Source of the DNA: Hypericum androsaemum
Taxonomy: Eukaryota > Streptophyta > Magnoliopsida > Malpighiales > Hypericaceae
Length of the DNA: 64,000 nucleotides
Direction: 5' to 3'
NCBI GenBank assembly: GCA_963995505.1
Contig: OZ023186.1
Span: 12,779,570 to 12,843,569, forward strand
The notes under the pieces are model-generated. The model made no database searches. It had not been told where the DNA came from and saw nothing but the letters and a program-made list of their open reading frames with translations. The translations under genes and the position numbers were made by a program. Below, one piece after another: positions 1 through 12,450 of this stretch (positions are counted from its first letter, which is position 1; every line of letters starts with the position of its first letter).

Positions 1-3000
1 TAAGATAAGGCAAGATAAAGTAAGACAAGGGAAGAAAAGGCAATAAAAGATAAGAAAAGGCAAGAAAAAGAAAGATAAGGCAAGAAAAGGCATGAAAAGG
101 CAAGAAAAGGAAAGACAAGGCAAGAAAAGGTATGAAAAGGCAAAAAAAGGAAAGACAAGGCAAGAAAAGGCATGAAAAGGCAAGAAAAGGAAAGAAAAGG
201 CAAGGAGAAGGCAAAAAAATGCAAGATAAGGCAAGATACGGCAAGAAAAGAAAAGGAAAAGGCATGAAAAGGCAAGAAAAGGCTTGATAAGGCTAGAAAA
301 GGGGAGATAATGTAAGAAAACGTTTTGGGCAAGAAAAGGCATGAAAAGGCAAGAAAGGGCAAGAAAAGGCAAGATAAGGAAAGAAAAGTTAAGATAAGGG
401 TAGAAAAGACAAGAAAAGGCAAGGAAAAGGCATAAAAAGGCAAGAAAAGGCATGAAAAGGTAAGAAAAGGCAAGATAAGGCAAGAAAAGGAAACAAAAGG
501 CATTGAAAAGGCAAGAAAAGGAAAGATAAGGCAAGAAAAGGCATGAAAAGGCAAGAAAAGGAAACAAAAGGCATTGAAAAGGCAAGAAAAGGAAACAAAA
601 GGCAAGAAAAGGCAATATAAGACAAGAAAAGGCAAGGAAAAGGCAATATAAGGAATGAAAAGGAAAGAAAAGGCAAGGAAAAGGCAAGAAAAGGCATGAA
701 AAGGAAAGAAAAGGATAGAAAAGGCAAGATAAGGCAAGAAAAGGTAAGAAAAGGCAAGAAAAGGCAAGATAAGGATAGAAAAGGAAAGAAAAGGCAAGAA
801 AAGGCAAGAAAAGGATAGAAAAGGAAAGAAAAGGCAAGGAAAAGGAATGAAAAGGCAAAAAAAGGAAAGAAAAAGCAAGAAAAGGCAAGGAAAGGCAAGG
901 AAAAGGCATGAAAAGGCAAGCAAAGTCAAAAAAAAGGTAAGAAAAGGCAAGATAAGATAGGAAAAGGAAAGCAAAGAAAAGAAAAGGCAAGTTAAGGCAA
1001 GAAAAGGCAAGATAAGGCAAGAAAAGGAAAGAAAAGGCAAGAAAAGGTATGGAAAAGGCATGAAAAGGAAAGATATGGCAAGAAAAGGCATGGAAAGGCA
1101 AGAAAAGGAAAGAAAATGCAAGGAAAATGCAAGATCAGGCAAGATACGACAAGAAAAGGAAAGGAAAAGACATAAAAAGGGAATTAAAGGTAAGAAAAGG
1201 CAAGATAAGGAATGAAAAGGCAAGAAAAGGTAGGAAAAGAAAAGAAAAGGCTAGATAAGGCAAGATAAGGCAAGAAAAGGCAGGATAAGCCAAGAAAAGG
1301 AAAGAAAAGGAATGGAAAATGCATGAAAAGGCAAGAAAAGGAAAGATAAGGCAAAAAAAGGCAAGAAAAGGCAAGAAAAGGAAAGAAAAGGCAAGGAAAA
1401 GGCAAGATAAGGAAAGAAAAGTCAAAAAAAGGCTAGAAAAGGCAAGGAAAATGAATGAAAAGGGAAGAAAAGGAAATATAAGGCAAGAAAAGGAATGAAA
1501 AGGCAAGATAGGGCAAGAAAAGGTAAGAAAAGAAAAGAAAAGGCAAGGAAAAGGCAAGATAAGGCAAGAAAAGGCATGGAAAAGGAATGAAAAGGTAAGA
1601 AAAGGATAGAAAAGGCAAGAAAAGGTCAAGAAAAGGTAAGAAAAGGAAAGATAAGGCAAGGAAAAGGCAAGAAAAGGATAGAAAAGGCAAGAAAAAGCAA
1701 AGAAAGGGCACGAAAAGGAAAGAAAAGGCAATAAAAAGAAAGAAAATTCAAGGAAAAGGAATGAAAAGGAAAAAAAGGATAGAAAAGGCAAGAACAGGAA
1801 AGTTAAGGCAAGGAAAAGGCATGAAAAGGCAAGAAAAGGAAAGAAAAGGTAAGATAAGGCAAGATAAAGTAAGACAAGGCAATAAAAGGCAATAAAAGAT
1901 AAGAAAAGGAAAGAAAAGGCAAGAAAAAGAAAGATAAGGCAAGAAAAGGCATAGAAAAGGCATGAAAAGGCAAGAAAAGGAAAGACAAGGCAAGAAAAGG
2001 TATGAAAAGGCAAGAAAAGGAAAGACAAGGCAAGAAAAGGCATGAAAAGGCAAGAAAAGGAAAGAAAACGCAAGGAGAAGGCAAAAAAATGCAAGATAAG
2101 GCAAGATACGGCAAGAAAAGAAAAGGAAAAGGCAAGAAAATGCCAGAAAAGGCTTGATAAGGCTAGAAAAGGGGAGATAATGTAAAAACATTTTGGCAAG
2201 AAAAGGCAAGAAAAGGCATGAAAAGGCAAGAAAGGGCAAGAAAAGGCAAGATAAGGAAAGAAAAGTCAAGATAAGGGTAGAAAAGACAAGAAAAGGCAAG
2301 GAAAAGGCATAAAAAGGCAAGAAAAGGCATGAAAAGGTAAGAAAAGGCAAGATAAGGCAAGAAAAGGAAGAAAAGGCAAGAAAAGGAAAGAAAAGGCAAG
2401 AAAAGGCAAACTAAGACAAGAAAAGGCAAGGAAAAGGCAATATCAGGAATGAAAAGGAAAGAAAAGGCAAGAAAAGGAAAGATAAGGCAAGAAAAAGCAA
2501 GAAAAGGCAATATAAGACAAGAAAAGGCAAGGAAAAGGCAATATAAGGAATGAAAAGGAAAGAAAAGGCAAGGAAAAGGCAAGAAAAGGCATGAAAATGT
2601 AAGAAAAGGCAAGAAAAGGCAAGAAAAGGAATGAAAAGGATAGAAAAGGCAAGATTAGGCAAGAAAAGGCAAGATAAGGCAAGAAAAGGAAAGAAAAGGC
2701 ATTGAAAAGGCATGAAAAGGCAAGAAACGGTAAGAAAAGGCAAGAAAAAGGCAAGAAAAGGCAAGATAAGAATAGAAAAGGAAAGAAAAGGCAAGAAAAG
2801 GCAAGAAAAGGATAGAAAAGGGAAGAAAAGGCAAGGAAAAGGAATGAAAAGGCAAAAAAAAAAAAAGAAAAAGCAAGAAAAGGTAAGGAAAGGCAAGGAA
2901 GAGGCATGAAAAGGCAAGCAAAGTCAAAAAAAGGTAAGAAAAGGCAAGATAAGGCAAAAAAAGGCAAGAAAAGAAAAGAAAAGGCAAGATAAGGCAAGAA

Positions 3001-6000
3001 AAGGAAAGATAAGGCAAGAAAAGGAAAGAAATGGCAAGAAAAGGTATGGAAAAGGCATGAAAAGGAAAGATATGGCAAGAAAAGGCATGAAAAGGCAAGA
3101 AAAGGAAAGAAAATGCAAGGAAAAGGCAAGAAAATGCAAGAAAAGGCAAGATACGATAAGAAAAGGAAAGGAAAAGGCCTGAAAAGGGAAGATAAGGTAA
3201 GAAAAGGCAAGATAAAGAATGAAAAGGCAAGAAAAGGAATGAAAAGGAAAGAAAAGGCTAAATAAGGCAAGAAAAAGCAAGATAAGCCAAGAAATGGAAA
3301 GAAAAGGCATGGAAAATGCATGAAAAGGCAAGAAAAGGAAAAATAAGGCAAGCAAAGGCAAGAAAAGGTTAGAAAAGGAAAGAAAAGGCAAGGAAAAGGC
3401 AAGATAAGGAAAGAAAAGTCAAAAAAAGGCAAGAAAAGGCAAGGAAAAGGAATGAAAAGGCAAGAAAAGGAATGAAAAGGCAAGATAAGGCAAGAAAAGG
3501 CAAGAAAAGAAAAGAAAAGGCAAGGAAAAGGCAAGATAAGGCAAGAAAAGGCATGGAAAAGGCATGAAAAGGTAAGAAAAGGATAGAAAAGGCAAGAAAA
3601 GGTCAAGAAAAGGTAAGAAAAGGAAAGATAAGGCAAGGAAAATGCAAGATAAGGCAAGAAAAGGATAGAAAAGGCAAGAAAAGGCAGAGAAAGGGCACAA
3701 AAAGGAAAGAAAAGGCAATAAAAAGAAAGAAAAGGCAAGGAAAAGGAATGAAAAGGAAAAAAAAGGATAGAAAAGGCAAGAACAGGAAAGTTAAGGCAAG
3801 GAAAAGGCATGAAAAGGCAAGAAAAGGCATGAAAAGGCAATAAAAAATAAGAAAAGGAAAGAAAAGGCAAGATAAGGCAAGATAAAGTAAGATAAGGAAA
3901 GAAAAGGCAATAAAAGATAAGAAAAGGAAAGAAAAGGCAAGAAAAAGAAAGATAAGGCAAGAAAAGGCATAGAAAAGGCATGAAAAGGCAAGAAAAGGAA
4001 AGACAAGGCAAGAAAAGGTATGAAAAGGCAAGAAAAGGAAAGACAAGGCAAGAAAAGGCATGAAAAGGCAAGAAAAGGAAAGAAAAGGCAAGGAGAAGGC
4101 AAAAAAATGCAAGATAAGGCAAGATACGGCAAGAAAACAAAAGAAAAGGCAAGAAAATGCAAGAAAAGGCTTGATAAGGCTAGAAAAGGGGAGATAATGT
4201 AAAAAACGTTTTTGGCAAGAAAAGGCAAGAAAAGGCATGAAAAGGCAAGAAAGGGTAAGAAAAGGCAAGATAAGGAAAGAAAAGTCAAGATAAGGGTAGA
4301 AAAGACAAGAAAAGGCATAAAAAGGCAAGAAAAGGCATGAAAAGGTAAGAAAAGGCAAGATAAGGCAAGAAAAGGATAGAAAAGGCAAGAAAAGGCAAGA
4401 AAAGGAAAGATAAGGCAAGAAAAGGCAATATAAGACAAGAAAAGGCTAGGAAAAGGCAATATAAGGAATGAAAAGGAAAGAAAAGGTAAGGAAAAGGCAA
4501 GAAAAGGCATGAAAAGGTAAGAAAAGGCAAGAAAAGGCCAGAAAAGGAAAGAAAAGGATAGAAAAGGCAAGATTAGGCAAGAAAAGGCAAGATAAGGCAA
4601 GAAAAGGAAAGAAAACGCATTGAAAAGGCAAGAAAAGGTAAGAAAAGGCAAGAAAAAGTCAAGAAAAGGCAAGATAAGAATAGAAAAGGCAAGAAAAGGC
4701 AAGAAAAGGCAAGAAAAGGATAGAAAAGCTAAGAAAAGGCAAGGAAAAGGAATGAATAGGCAAAAAAAAGAAAGAAAAAGCAAGAAAAGGCAAGGAAAGG
4801 CAAGGAAGAGGCATGAAAAGGCAAGCAAAGTTTAAAAAGGTAAGAAAAGGCAAGATAAGGCAAAAAAAGGCAAGATAAGAAAAGAAAAGGCAAGATAAGT
4901 AAAGAAAAGGAAAGATAAGGCAAGAAAAGGAAAGAAAAGGCAAGAAAAGGTATGGAAAAGGCATGAACAGGAAAGATATGGCAAGAAAAGGCATGAAAAG
5001 CCAAGAAAAGGAAAGAATATGCAAGGAAAAGTTAAGAAAATGCAAGAAAAGGCAAGATACGATAAGAAAAGAAAAGGAAAAGGCATGAAAAGGGAAGATA
5101 AGGTAAGAAAAGGCAAGATAAAGAATAAAAAGGCAAGAAAAGGTATGAAAAGGAAAGAAAAGGCTAAATAAGGCAAGAAAAGGCAAGATAAGCCAAGAAA
5201 AGGAAAGAAAAGGCATGGAAAATGCATGAAAAGGCAAGAAAAGGAAAGATAAGGCAAGCAAAGGCAAGAAAAGGTAAGAAAAGGAAAGAAAAGGCAAGGA
5301 AAAGGCAAGATAAGGAAAGAAAAGTCAAAAAAAGGCTAGAAAAGGCAAGGAAAAGGAATGAAAAGGCAAGAAAAGGAATGAAAAGGCAAGATAAGGCAAG
5401 AAAAGGCAAGAAAAGAAAAGAAAAGGCAAGGAAAAGGCAAGATAAGGCAAGAAAAGGCATGGAAAAGGCATGAAAAGGTAAGAAAAGGATAGAAAAGGCA
5501 AGAAAAGGTCATGAAAAGGTAAGAAAAAGAAAGATAAGGCAAGGAAAAGGCAAGATAAGGCAAGAAAAGGATAGAAAAGGCAAGAAAAGGCAAGAAAAGG
5601 CATAGAAAGGGCACGAAAAGGAAAGAAAAGGCAATAAAAAGTAAGAAAAGGCAAGGAAAAGGAATGAAAAGGAAAAAAAAGGATAGAAAAGGCAAGAACA
5701 GGAAAGTTAAGGCAAGGAAAAGGCATGAAAAGGCAAGAAAAGGCATGAAAAGGCAATAAAAGATAAGAAAAGGAAAGAAAAGGCAAGATAAGTCAAGATA
5801 AAGTAAGATAAGGCAAGAAAAGGCAATAAAAGATAAGAAAAGGAAAGAAAAGGCAAGAAAAAGAAAGATAAGGCAAGAAAAGGCATAGAAAGGGCATGAA
5901 AAGGCAAGAAAAGGAAAGACAAGGCAAGAAAATGTATGAAAAGGCAAGAAAAGGAAAGACAAGGCAAGAAAAGGCATGAAAAGGCAAAAAAAGGAGAGAA

Positions 6001-9000
6001 AAGGCAAGGAGAAGGCAAAAAAATGCAAGATAAGGCAAGATACGGCAAGAAAAAAAAAGGAAATGGCAAGAAAAGGCAAGAAAAGGCTTGATAAGGCTAG
6101 AAAAGGGGAGATAATGTAAGAAAACGTTTTTGGCAAGAAAAGGCAAGAAAAGGCATGAAAAGGCAAGAAAGGGCAAGAAAAGGCAAGATAAGGAAAGAAA
6201 AGTCAAGATAAGGGCAGAAAAGACAAGAAAAGACAAGGAAAAGGCATAAAAAGGAAAGAAAAGGCATGAAAAGGTAAGAAAAGGCAAGATAAGGCAAGAA
6301 AAGGATAGAAAAGGCAAGATAAGGCAAGAAAAGGAAAGAAAAGGCATTGAAAAGGCAAGAAAAGGAAAGATAAGGCAAGAAAAGGAAAGCAAAGGCAATA
6401 TAAGACAAGAAAAGGCAAGGAAAAGGCAATATAAGGAATGAAAAGGAAAGAAAAGGCAAGGAAAAGGCAAGAAAAGGCTTAAAAAGGTAAGAAAAGGCAA
6501 GAAAAGGCAAGAAAAGGATATAAAAGGCAAGATAAGGCAAGAAAAGCCAAGATAAGGCAAGAAAAGGAAAGAAAAGGCATTGAAAAGGCAAGAAAAGGTA
6601 AGAAAAGGCAAGAAAAGGCAAGAAAAGGCAAGATAAGGATAGAAAAGGAAAGAAAAGACAAGAAAAGGCAAGAAAAGGATAGAAAAGGAAAGAAAAGGCA
6701 AGAAAATACAAGGAAAACGAATGAAAAGGCAAAAAAAGGAAAGAAAAAGCAAGAAAAGGCAAGGAAAGGCAAGGAAAAGGCATGAAAAGGCAAGCAAAGT
6801 AAAAAAAGGGTAAGAAAAGGCAAGATAAGGCATGAAAAGGCAAGAAAAGAAAAGAAAAGGCAAGATAAGGCAAGAAAAGGTATGGAAAAGGCATGAAAAG
6901 GAAAGATATGGCAAGAAAAGGCATGAAAAGGCAAGAAAAGGAAAGAAAAGGCAAGAAAAGGCAAGAAAATGCAAGATAAGGCAAGATATGACAAGAAAAG
7001 GAAAGGAAAAGGCATGAAAAGGGAAGATAAGGTAAGAAAAGGCAAGGAAGGAAATAAAAGGCAAGAAAAGGCATGAAAAGGAAAGAAAAGGCTAGAGAAG
7101 GCAAGATAAGGCAAGAAAAGGCAAGATAAGGCAAGAAAAGGAAAGAAAAGGCATGGAAAATGCATGAAAAGGCAAGAAAAGGAAAGATAAGGGAAGAAAA
7201 GGCATGAAAAGGCAAGGAAAAGGTAAGAAAATACAAGATAAGGCAAGATAAGGCAAGAAAAGGAAAGATAAGGCAAGGAAAAGGCATGAAAAGGCAAGAA
7301 AAGGTAAGATTAGGCAAGATAAAGCAAGACAAGGCAAGATAGGCAAGTAAAGGCAATAAAAGATAAGAAAAGGAAAGAAAAGGCAAGAAAAGATAGAAAA
7401 GGCAAGAAAAGGCATTGAAAAGGCAAGAAAAGGAAAGACAAGGCAAGAAAAGGCATGAAAAGGAAAGAAAAGGAAAGAAAAGGTAAGGAGAAGGAGAAAA
7501 ATGCAAGATAAGGCAAGATACGGCAAGAAAAGAAAAGCAAAAGGCAAGAAAAGGCTTGATAAGGCTAGAAAAGGGGAGATAATATAAGAAAAAGTTTTTG
7601 GCAAGAAAAGGCAAGAAAAGGCAAGAAAAGGCATGAAAAGGCAAGAAAGGGCAAGAAAAGGCAAGATCAGGAAAGAAAAGTCAAGATAAGGGTAGAAAAG
7701 ATATGAAAAGGCAAGGAAGAGGCCTAAAAAGGCAAGCAAATGCATGAAAAGCTAAGAAAAGGCAAGATAAGGCAAGAAAAGGATAGAAAAGCAAGATAAA
7801 GCAAGAAAAGGAAAAAAAAGGCATTGAAAAGGTAAGAAAAGGAAAGATAAGGCAATATAAAACAAGAAAAGGCAAAGGAAAAGGCAATGTAAGGAATGAA
7901 AAGGAAAGAAAAGGCAAGGAAAAGGCAAAAAAAGGCATGAAAAGGTAAGAAAAGGCAAGAAAAGGCAAGAAAAAAGCAAGAAAAGGCAAGATAAGGATAG
8001 AAAAGGAAAGAAAAGGTAAGAAAAGGATAGAAAAGGGAAAGAAAAGGCAAGAAAAGGCAAGGAAAAGGAATGAAAAGGCAAAAAAAGGAAAGAAAAAGCA
8101 AGAAAAGCAAGGAAATGCATGAAAAGGCAAGATAATTCAAAAAAGGTAAGAAAAGGCAAGAAAAGGAAAGAAAAGGCAAGAAAAGGTATGAATTGGCAAG
8201 AAAAGGAAAGAAAAGGCAAGGAAAAGGCAAGAAAATGCATGATAAGGCAAGATACGACAAGAAAAGGAAAGGAAAAGGCATGAAAAGGGAAGATAAGGTA
8301 AGAAAAGGCAAGATAAGGAATGAAAAGGCAAGAAAAGGCAGAAAAAGGAAAGAAAAGTCTGGATAATGCAAGATAAGGCGAGATAGGCAAGAAAAGGAAA
8401 GAAAGGCATGGAAAATGCATGAAAAGGCAAGAAAAGGAAAGATAAGGTAAGAAAAGGCACGAAAAGGCAAGAAAAGGAAAGAAAATGCAAGGAAAACGCA
8501 AGAAAATGCAAGATAAGGCAAGATACGACAAGAAAAAGAAAGGAGAAGGCATGAAAAGGCAAAAAAAGGAAAGAAAAGGATAGAAAAGGCTTGATAAGGC
8601 AAGAAAAGGGAAGATAAGGTAAGAAAAGAAAAGATAAGGAATGAAAAGACAAAATAAGGCAAGAAAAGGCAATAAAAGGCATGAATCGGCAAGAAAGAGC
8701 AAGAAAAGGCAAGATAAGGAAAGAAAAGTCAAAAAAAGGTTAGAAAAGGCAAGGAAAAGGAATGAAAAGGGAAGAAAAGGAAATATAAGGCAAGAATAGG
8801 AATGTGAAGGCAAGATAAGGCAAGAAAAGGCAAGGAAAAGGCAAGATAAGGCAAGAAAATGCAAGAAAAAGGCATGAAAAGGAAAGAAAAGGATAGAAAA
8901 GGTAAGAAAAGCTCAAGAAAAGGTAAGAAAAGGAAAGATAAGGCAAGGAAAGGATAGAAAAGACTAGAAAAGGCAAAGAAAGGGCACGAAAAGGAAAGAA

Positions 9001-11539
9001 AAGGCAATAAAAAGAATGAAAAGGCAAGGAAAAGGAATGAAAAGGAAAAAAAAGGATAGAAAAGGCAAGAAAAGGAAAGATAAGGTAAGATAAGGTAAGA
9101 TAAGGCAAGATAAGGCAAGATAAAGCAAGACAAGGCAAGATAAGGCAAGAAAAGGCAATAAAAGCAAAGAAAAGGCAAGAAAAAGAAAGATAAGGCATAG
9201 AAAAGGCATAAAAGGCAAGAAAAGGAAAGACAAGGCAAGAAAAGGTATGAAAAGGCAAGAAAAGGAAAGACAAGGCAAGAAAGGTATGAAAAGGCAAGAA
9301 AAGGAAAGACAAGGCAAGAAAAGGCATGAAAAGGCAAGAAAAGGAAAGAAAAGGCAAGGAGAAGGCAAAAATGCAAGAAAAGGCTTGATAAGGCTAGAAA
9401 AGGGGAGATAATGTAAGAAAAAGTTTTTGGCAAGAAAAGGCAAGATAAGGCAAGAAAAGGCATGAAAAGGCAAGAAAGGGCAAGAAAAGGCAAGATAAGG
9501 AAAGAAAAGTCAAGATAAGGGTAGAAAAGATAAGAAAAGGCAAGGAAAAGGCATAAAAAGGCATGAAAAGGCATGAAAAGGTAAGAAAAGACATGATAAG
9601 GCAAGAAAAGAATAGAAAAGGCAAGATAAAGCAAGAAAAGAAAAGAAAAGGAAAGAGAAGGCAAGAAAAGGCAAGAAAAGGCAATATAAGACAAGAAAAG
9701 GCAAGGAAAAGGCAATATAAGGAATGAAAAGGATAGAAAAGGCAAGGAAAATGCATGAAAAGGTAAGAAAAGGAAAGAAAAGGCAAGAAAAGCATAGAAA
9801 ATGCAAGATAAGGCAAGAAAAGGCAAGAAAAGGAAAGAAAAGGCATTGAAAAGGCAAGAAAAGGTAAGAAAAGGCAAGGAAAGGCAAGAAAAAGGCAAGA
9901 AAAGGCAAGATAAGGATAGAAAAGGAAAGAAAAGGCAAGAAAAGGATAGAAAAGGAAAGAAAAGGCAAGGAAAAGGAATGAAAAGGCAAAAAAAGGAAAG
10001 AAAAAGCAAGAAAAGGCAAGGAAAGGCAAGGAAAAGGCATGAAAAGGCAAGCAAAGTCAAAAAAAAGGCAAGATAAGGCAAGAAAAGGCAAGAAAGAAAA
10101 GAAAAGGCAAGATAAGGCAAGAAAGGTATGGAAAAAGCATGAAAAGCAAAGATATGGCAAGAAAAGGCATGAAAAGGAAAGAAAATGTAAGATACGACAA
10201 GAAAAGGAAAGGAAAAGGCATGAAAAGGGACTATAAAGTAAGAAAAGGCAAGATAAGGAATGAAATGGCAAGAAAAGGCAGGAAAAGGAAAGAAAAGGCT
10301 AGAAAAGGCAAGATATGGTAAGAAAAGGCAAGATAAGGCAATAAAAGGAAAGAAAAGGCATGGAAAATGCATGAAAAGGCAAGAAAAGGAAAGATAAGGC
10401 AAGAAAAGGAATGAAAAGGCAAGAAAAGGAAAGAAAAGGCAAGGAAAAGGCTAGATAAGACAAGAAAAGGAAAGAAAAGGCTAGAAAAGGCTTGATAAGG
10501 CAAGAAAAGGGAAGATAAGGTAAGAAAAGGGAAGATAAGGAATGAAAAGGCAAAATAAGGCAATAAAAGGCATGAATCGGCAAGAAAGAGCAAGAAAAAG
10601 CAAGATAAGGAAAAAAAAGTAAAAAAAGGCTAGAAAATGTAAGGAAAAGGAATGAAAAGGGAAGAAAAGGAAATATAAGGCAAGAAAAGGAATGAAAAGG
10701 CAAGATAAGGCAAGAAAAGGAAAGAAAAGGCAAGGAAAAGGCAAGATAAGGCAAGAAAAGGCAAGGAAAACGCATGAAAAGGCAAGAAAAGAAAAGGCAA
10801 GAAAAGGATAGAAAAGGCAAGAAAAGGTCAAGAAAGGTAAGAAAAGGAAAGATAAGGCAAGAAAAGGCAAGATAAGGAAATAAATGGATAGAAAAGGCAA
10901 GAAAGGGCACGAAAATGAAAGAAAAGGCAATAAAAACAAAGAAAATGCAAGGAAAAGGCAAGAAAAGGAAAGATAAGGGAAGAAAAAGCATGAAAAGGCA
11001 AGAAAAGGCAATAAAAGATAAGAAAAAGGAAAGAAAAGGCAAGAAAAAGAAAGATAAGGCAAGAAAAGGCATAGAAAAGGGCATGAAAAGGCAAGAAAAG
11101 GAAAGACAAGGTAAGAAAAAGTATGAAAAGGCAAGAAAAGGAAAGACAAGGCAAGAAAAGGCATGAAAAGGCAAGAAAAGGAAAGTAAAGGCAAGGAGAA
11201 GGCAAAAAATGCAAGATAAGGCAATATATGGCAAGAAAAGGCAAGAACAGGCAAGAAAAGGCTTGATAAGTCTAGAAAAGGGGAGATAATGTAAGAAAAA
11301 GTTTTTGGCAAGAAAAGGCAAGATAAGGCAAGAAAAGGCATGAAAAGGCAAGAAAGGGCAAGAAAAGGCAAGATAACGAAAGAAAAGTCAAGATAAGGGT
11401 AGAAAAGATAAGAAAAAGCAAGAGAAGGCATAAAAAGGCATGAAAAGGTAAGAAAAGGCAAGATAAGGCAAGAAAAGGATAGAAAAGGTAAGATAAGGGA
11501 AGAAAAGGAAAGAAAAGGGCATTAAAAAGGCAAGAAAAG

Positions 11540-12450
11540 GAAAGATAAGGCAAGGAAAAGGCATGAAAAGGCAAGGAAAGGCAAGATAAGGAAAGAAAAG
11601 TCAAGATAAGGGTAGAAAAGACAAGAAAAGGCAAGAAAAAGGAAATAAACGACAAGAAAAAGGCAAGATAAGGCAAGAAAAGGAAAGAATAAGCAAGGAA
11701 TAGGAAAGAAAAGAAAAGGCAGGGAAAAAGCATGAAAAGGCAAGAAAAGGGTAAGAAAAGGTAAGATGAGGCAGTATAAGGCCAAAAAGGAAAGATAAGG
11801 AAAGAAAAGGCAAGATAAGGAAAGAAAAGGAAAGATAACCAAAGAAAAGGTAAGAAAAGGCAAGGAAAGGAAAGAAAAGGCAATAAAACTCGAAAAAGGA
11901 ATGACAAGAAAAAAAGGAAAGAAAAAGCAGAAAAGGCAAGAAAAGGTAAGGAAAAGGCATGAAAAGGCAAGGAAAAGGCAAGGAAAGGAAAGAAAAGGCA
12001 AGATAAGGCAAGAAAAGGCAAGAAAAGGGAAGAAAAAGAAGAAAAGGAAAGAAAAGGGTAAGGAAAAGGCATGAAAGGCAAGAAAAGGTAAGAAAAGGTA
12101 AGGAAAAGGCAAGAAAGGCAAGAAAGGCAAGAAAAGGAAAGAAAAGGCAAGAAAAGGAAAGAAAAGGCAAGAAAAGGCATGGAAAAGGCAATATAAGACA
12201 AGAAAAGGCAAGGAAAAGGCAATATAAGACAAGTAAAGGCAAGGAAAAGGCATGAAAAGGAAAGAAAAATGAAAGAAAATGGCAAGAAAAAGGCAAGATA
12301 AGTAAAGACAAGGAAAGAAAAGGATATAAAAGGAAAAGAAAATGCAAGAAAAAGGAATGAAAAGGCAAAAAAAAGGAGAGAAAAAGCAAGAAAAGGTAGG
12401 GAAAGGCAAGGAAAAGGCATGAAAAGTCATGAAAAGGCAAGGAAAGGCAA
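11540..12450 (+). repeat. Variant satellite block, copy 1 (related to 20590-21510)
   Basis: This stretch carries unusual words shared in the same order with 20590-21510. Examples are AAATAAACGACAA near 11643 and 20694, GATGAGGCAGTATAAGGCC near 11766 and 20807, and GGAATGACAAGAAAAAAA near 11897 and 20960. The two blocks lie ~9.05 kb apart and differ by scattered substitutions and small indels. They look like a dispersed, older duplication inside the array. No coding potential beyond the satellite artefact is seen. Confidence 0.75.
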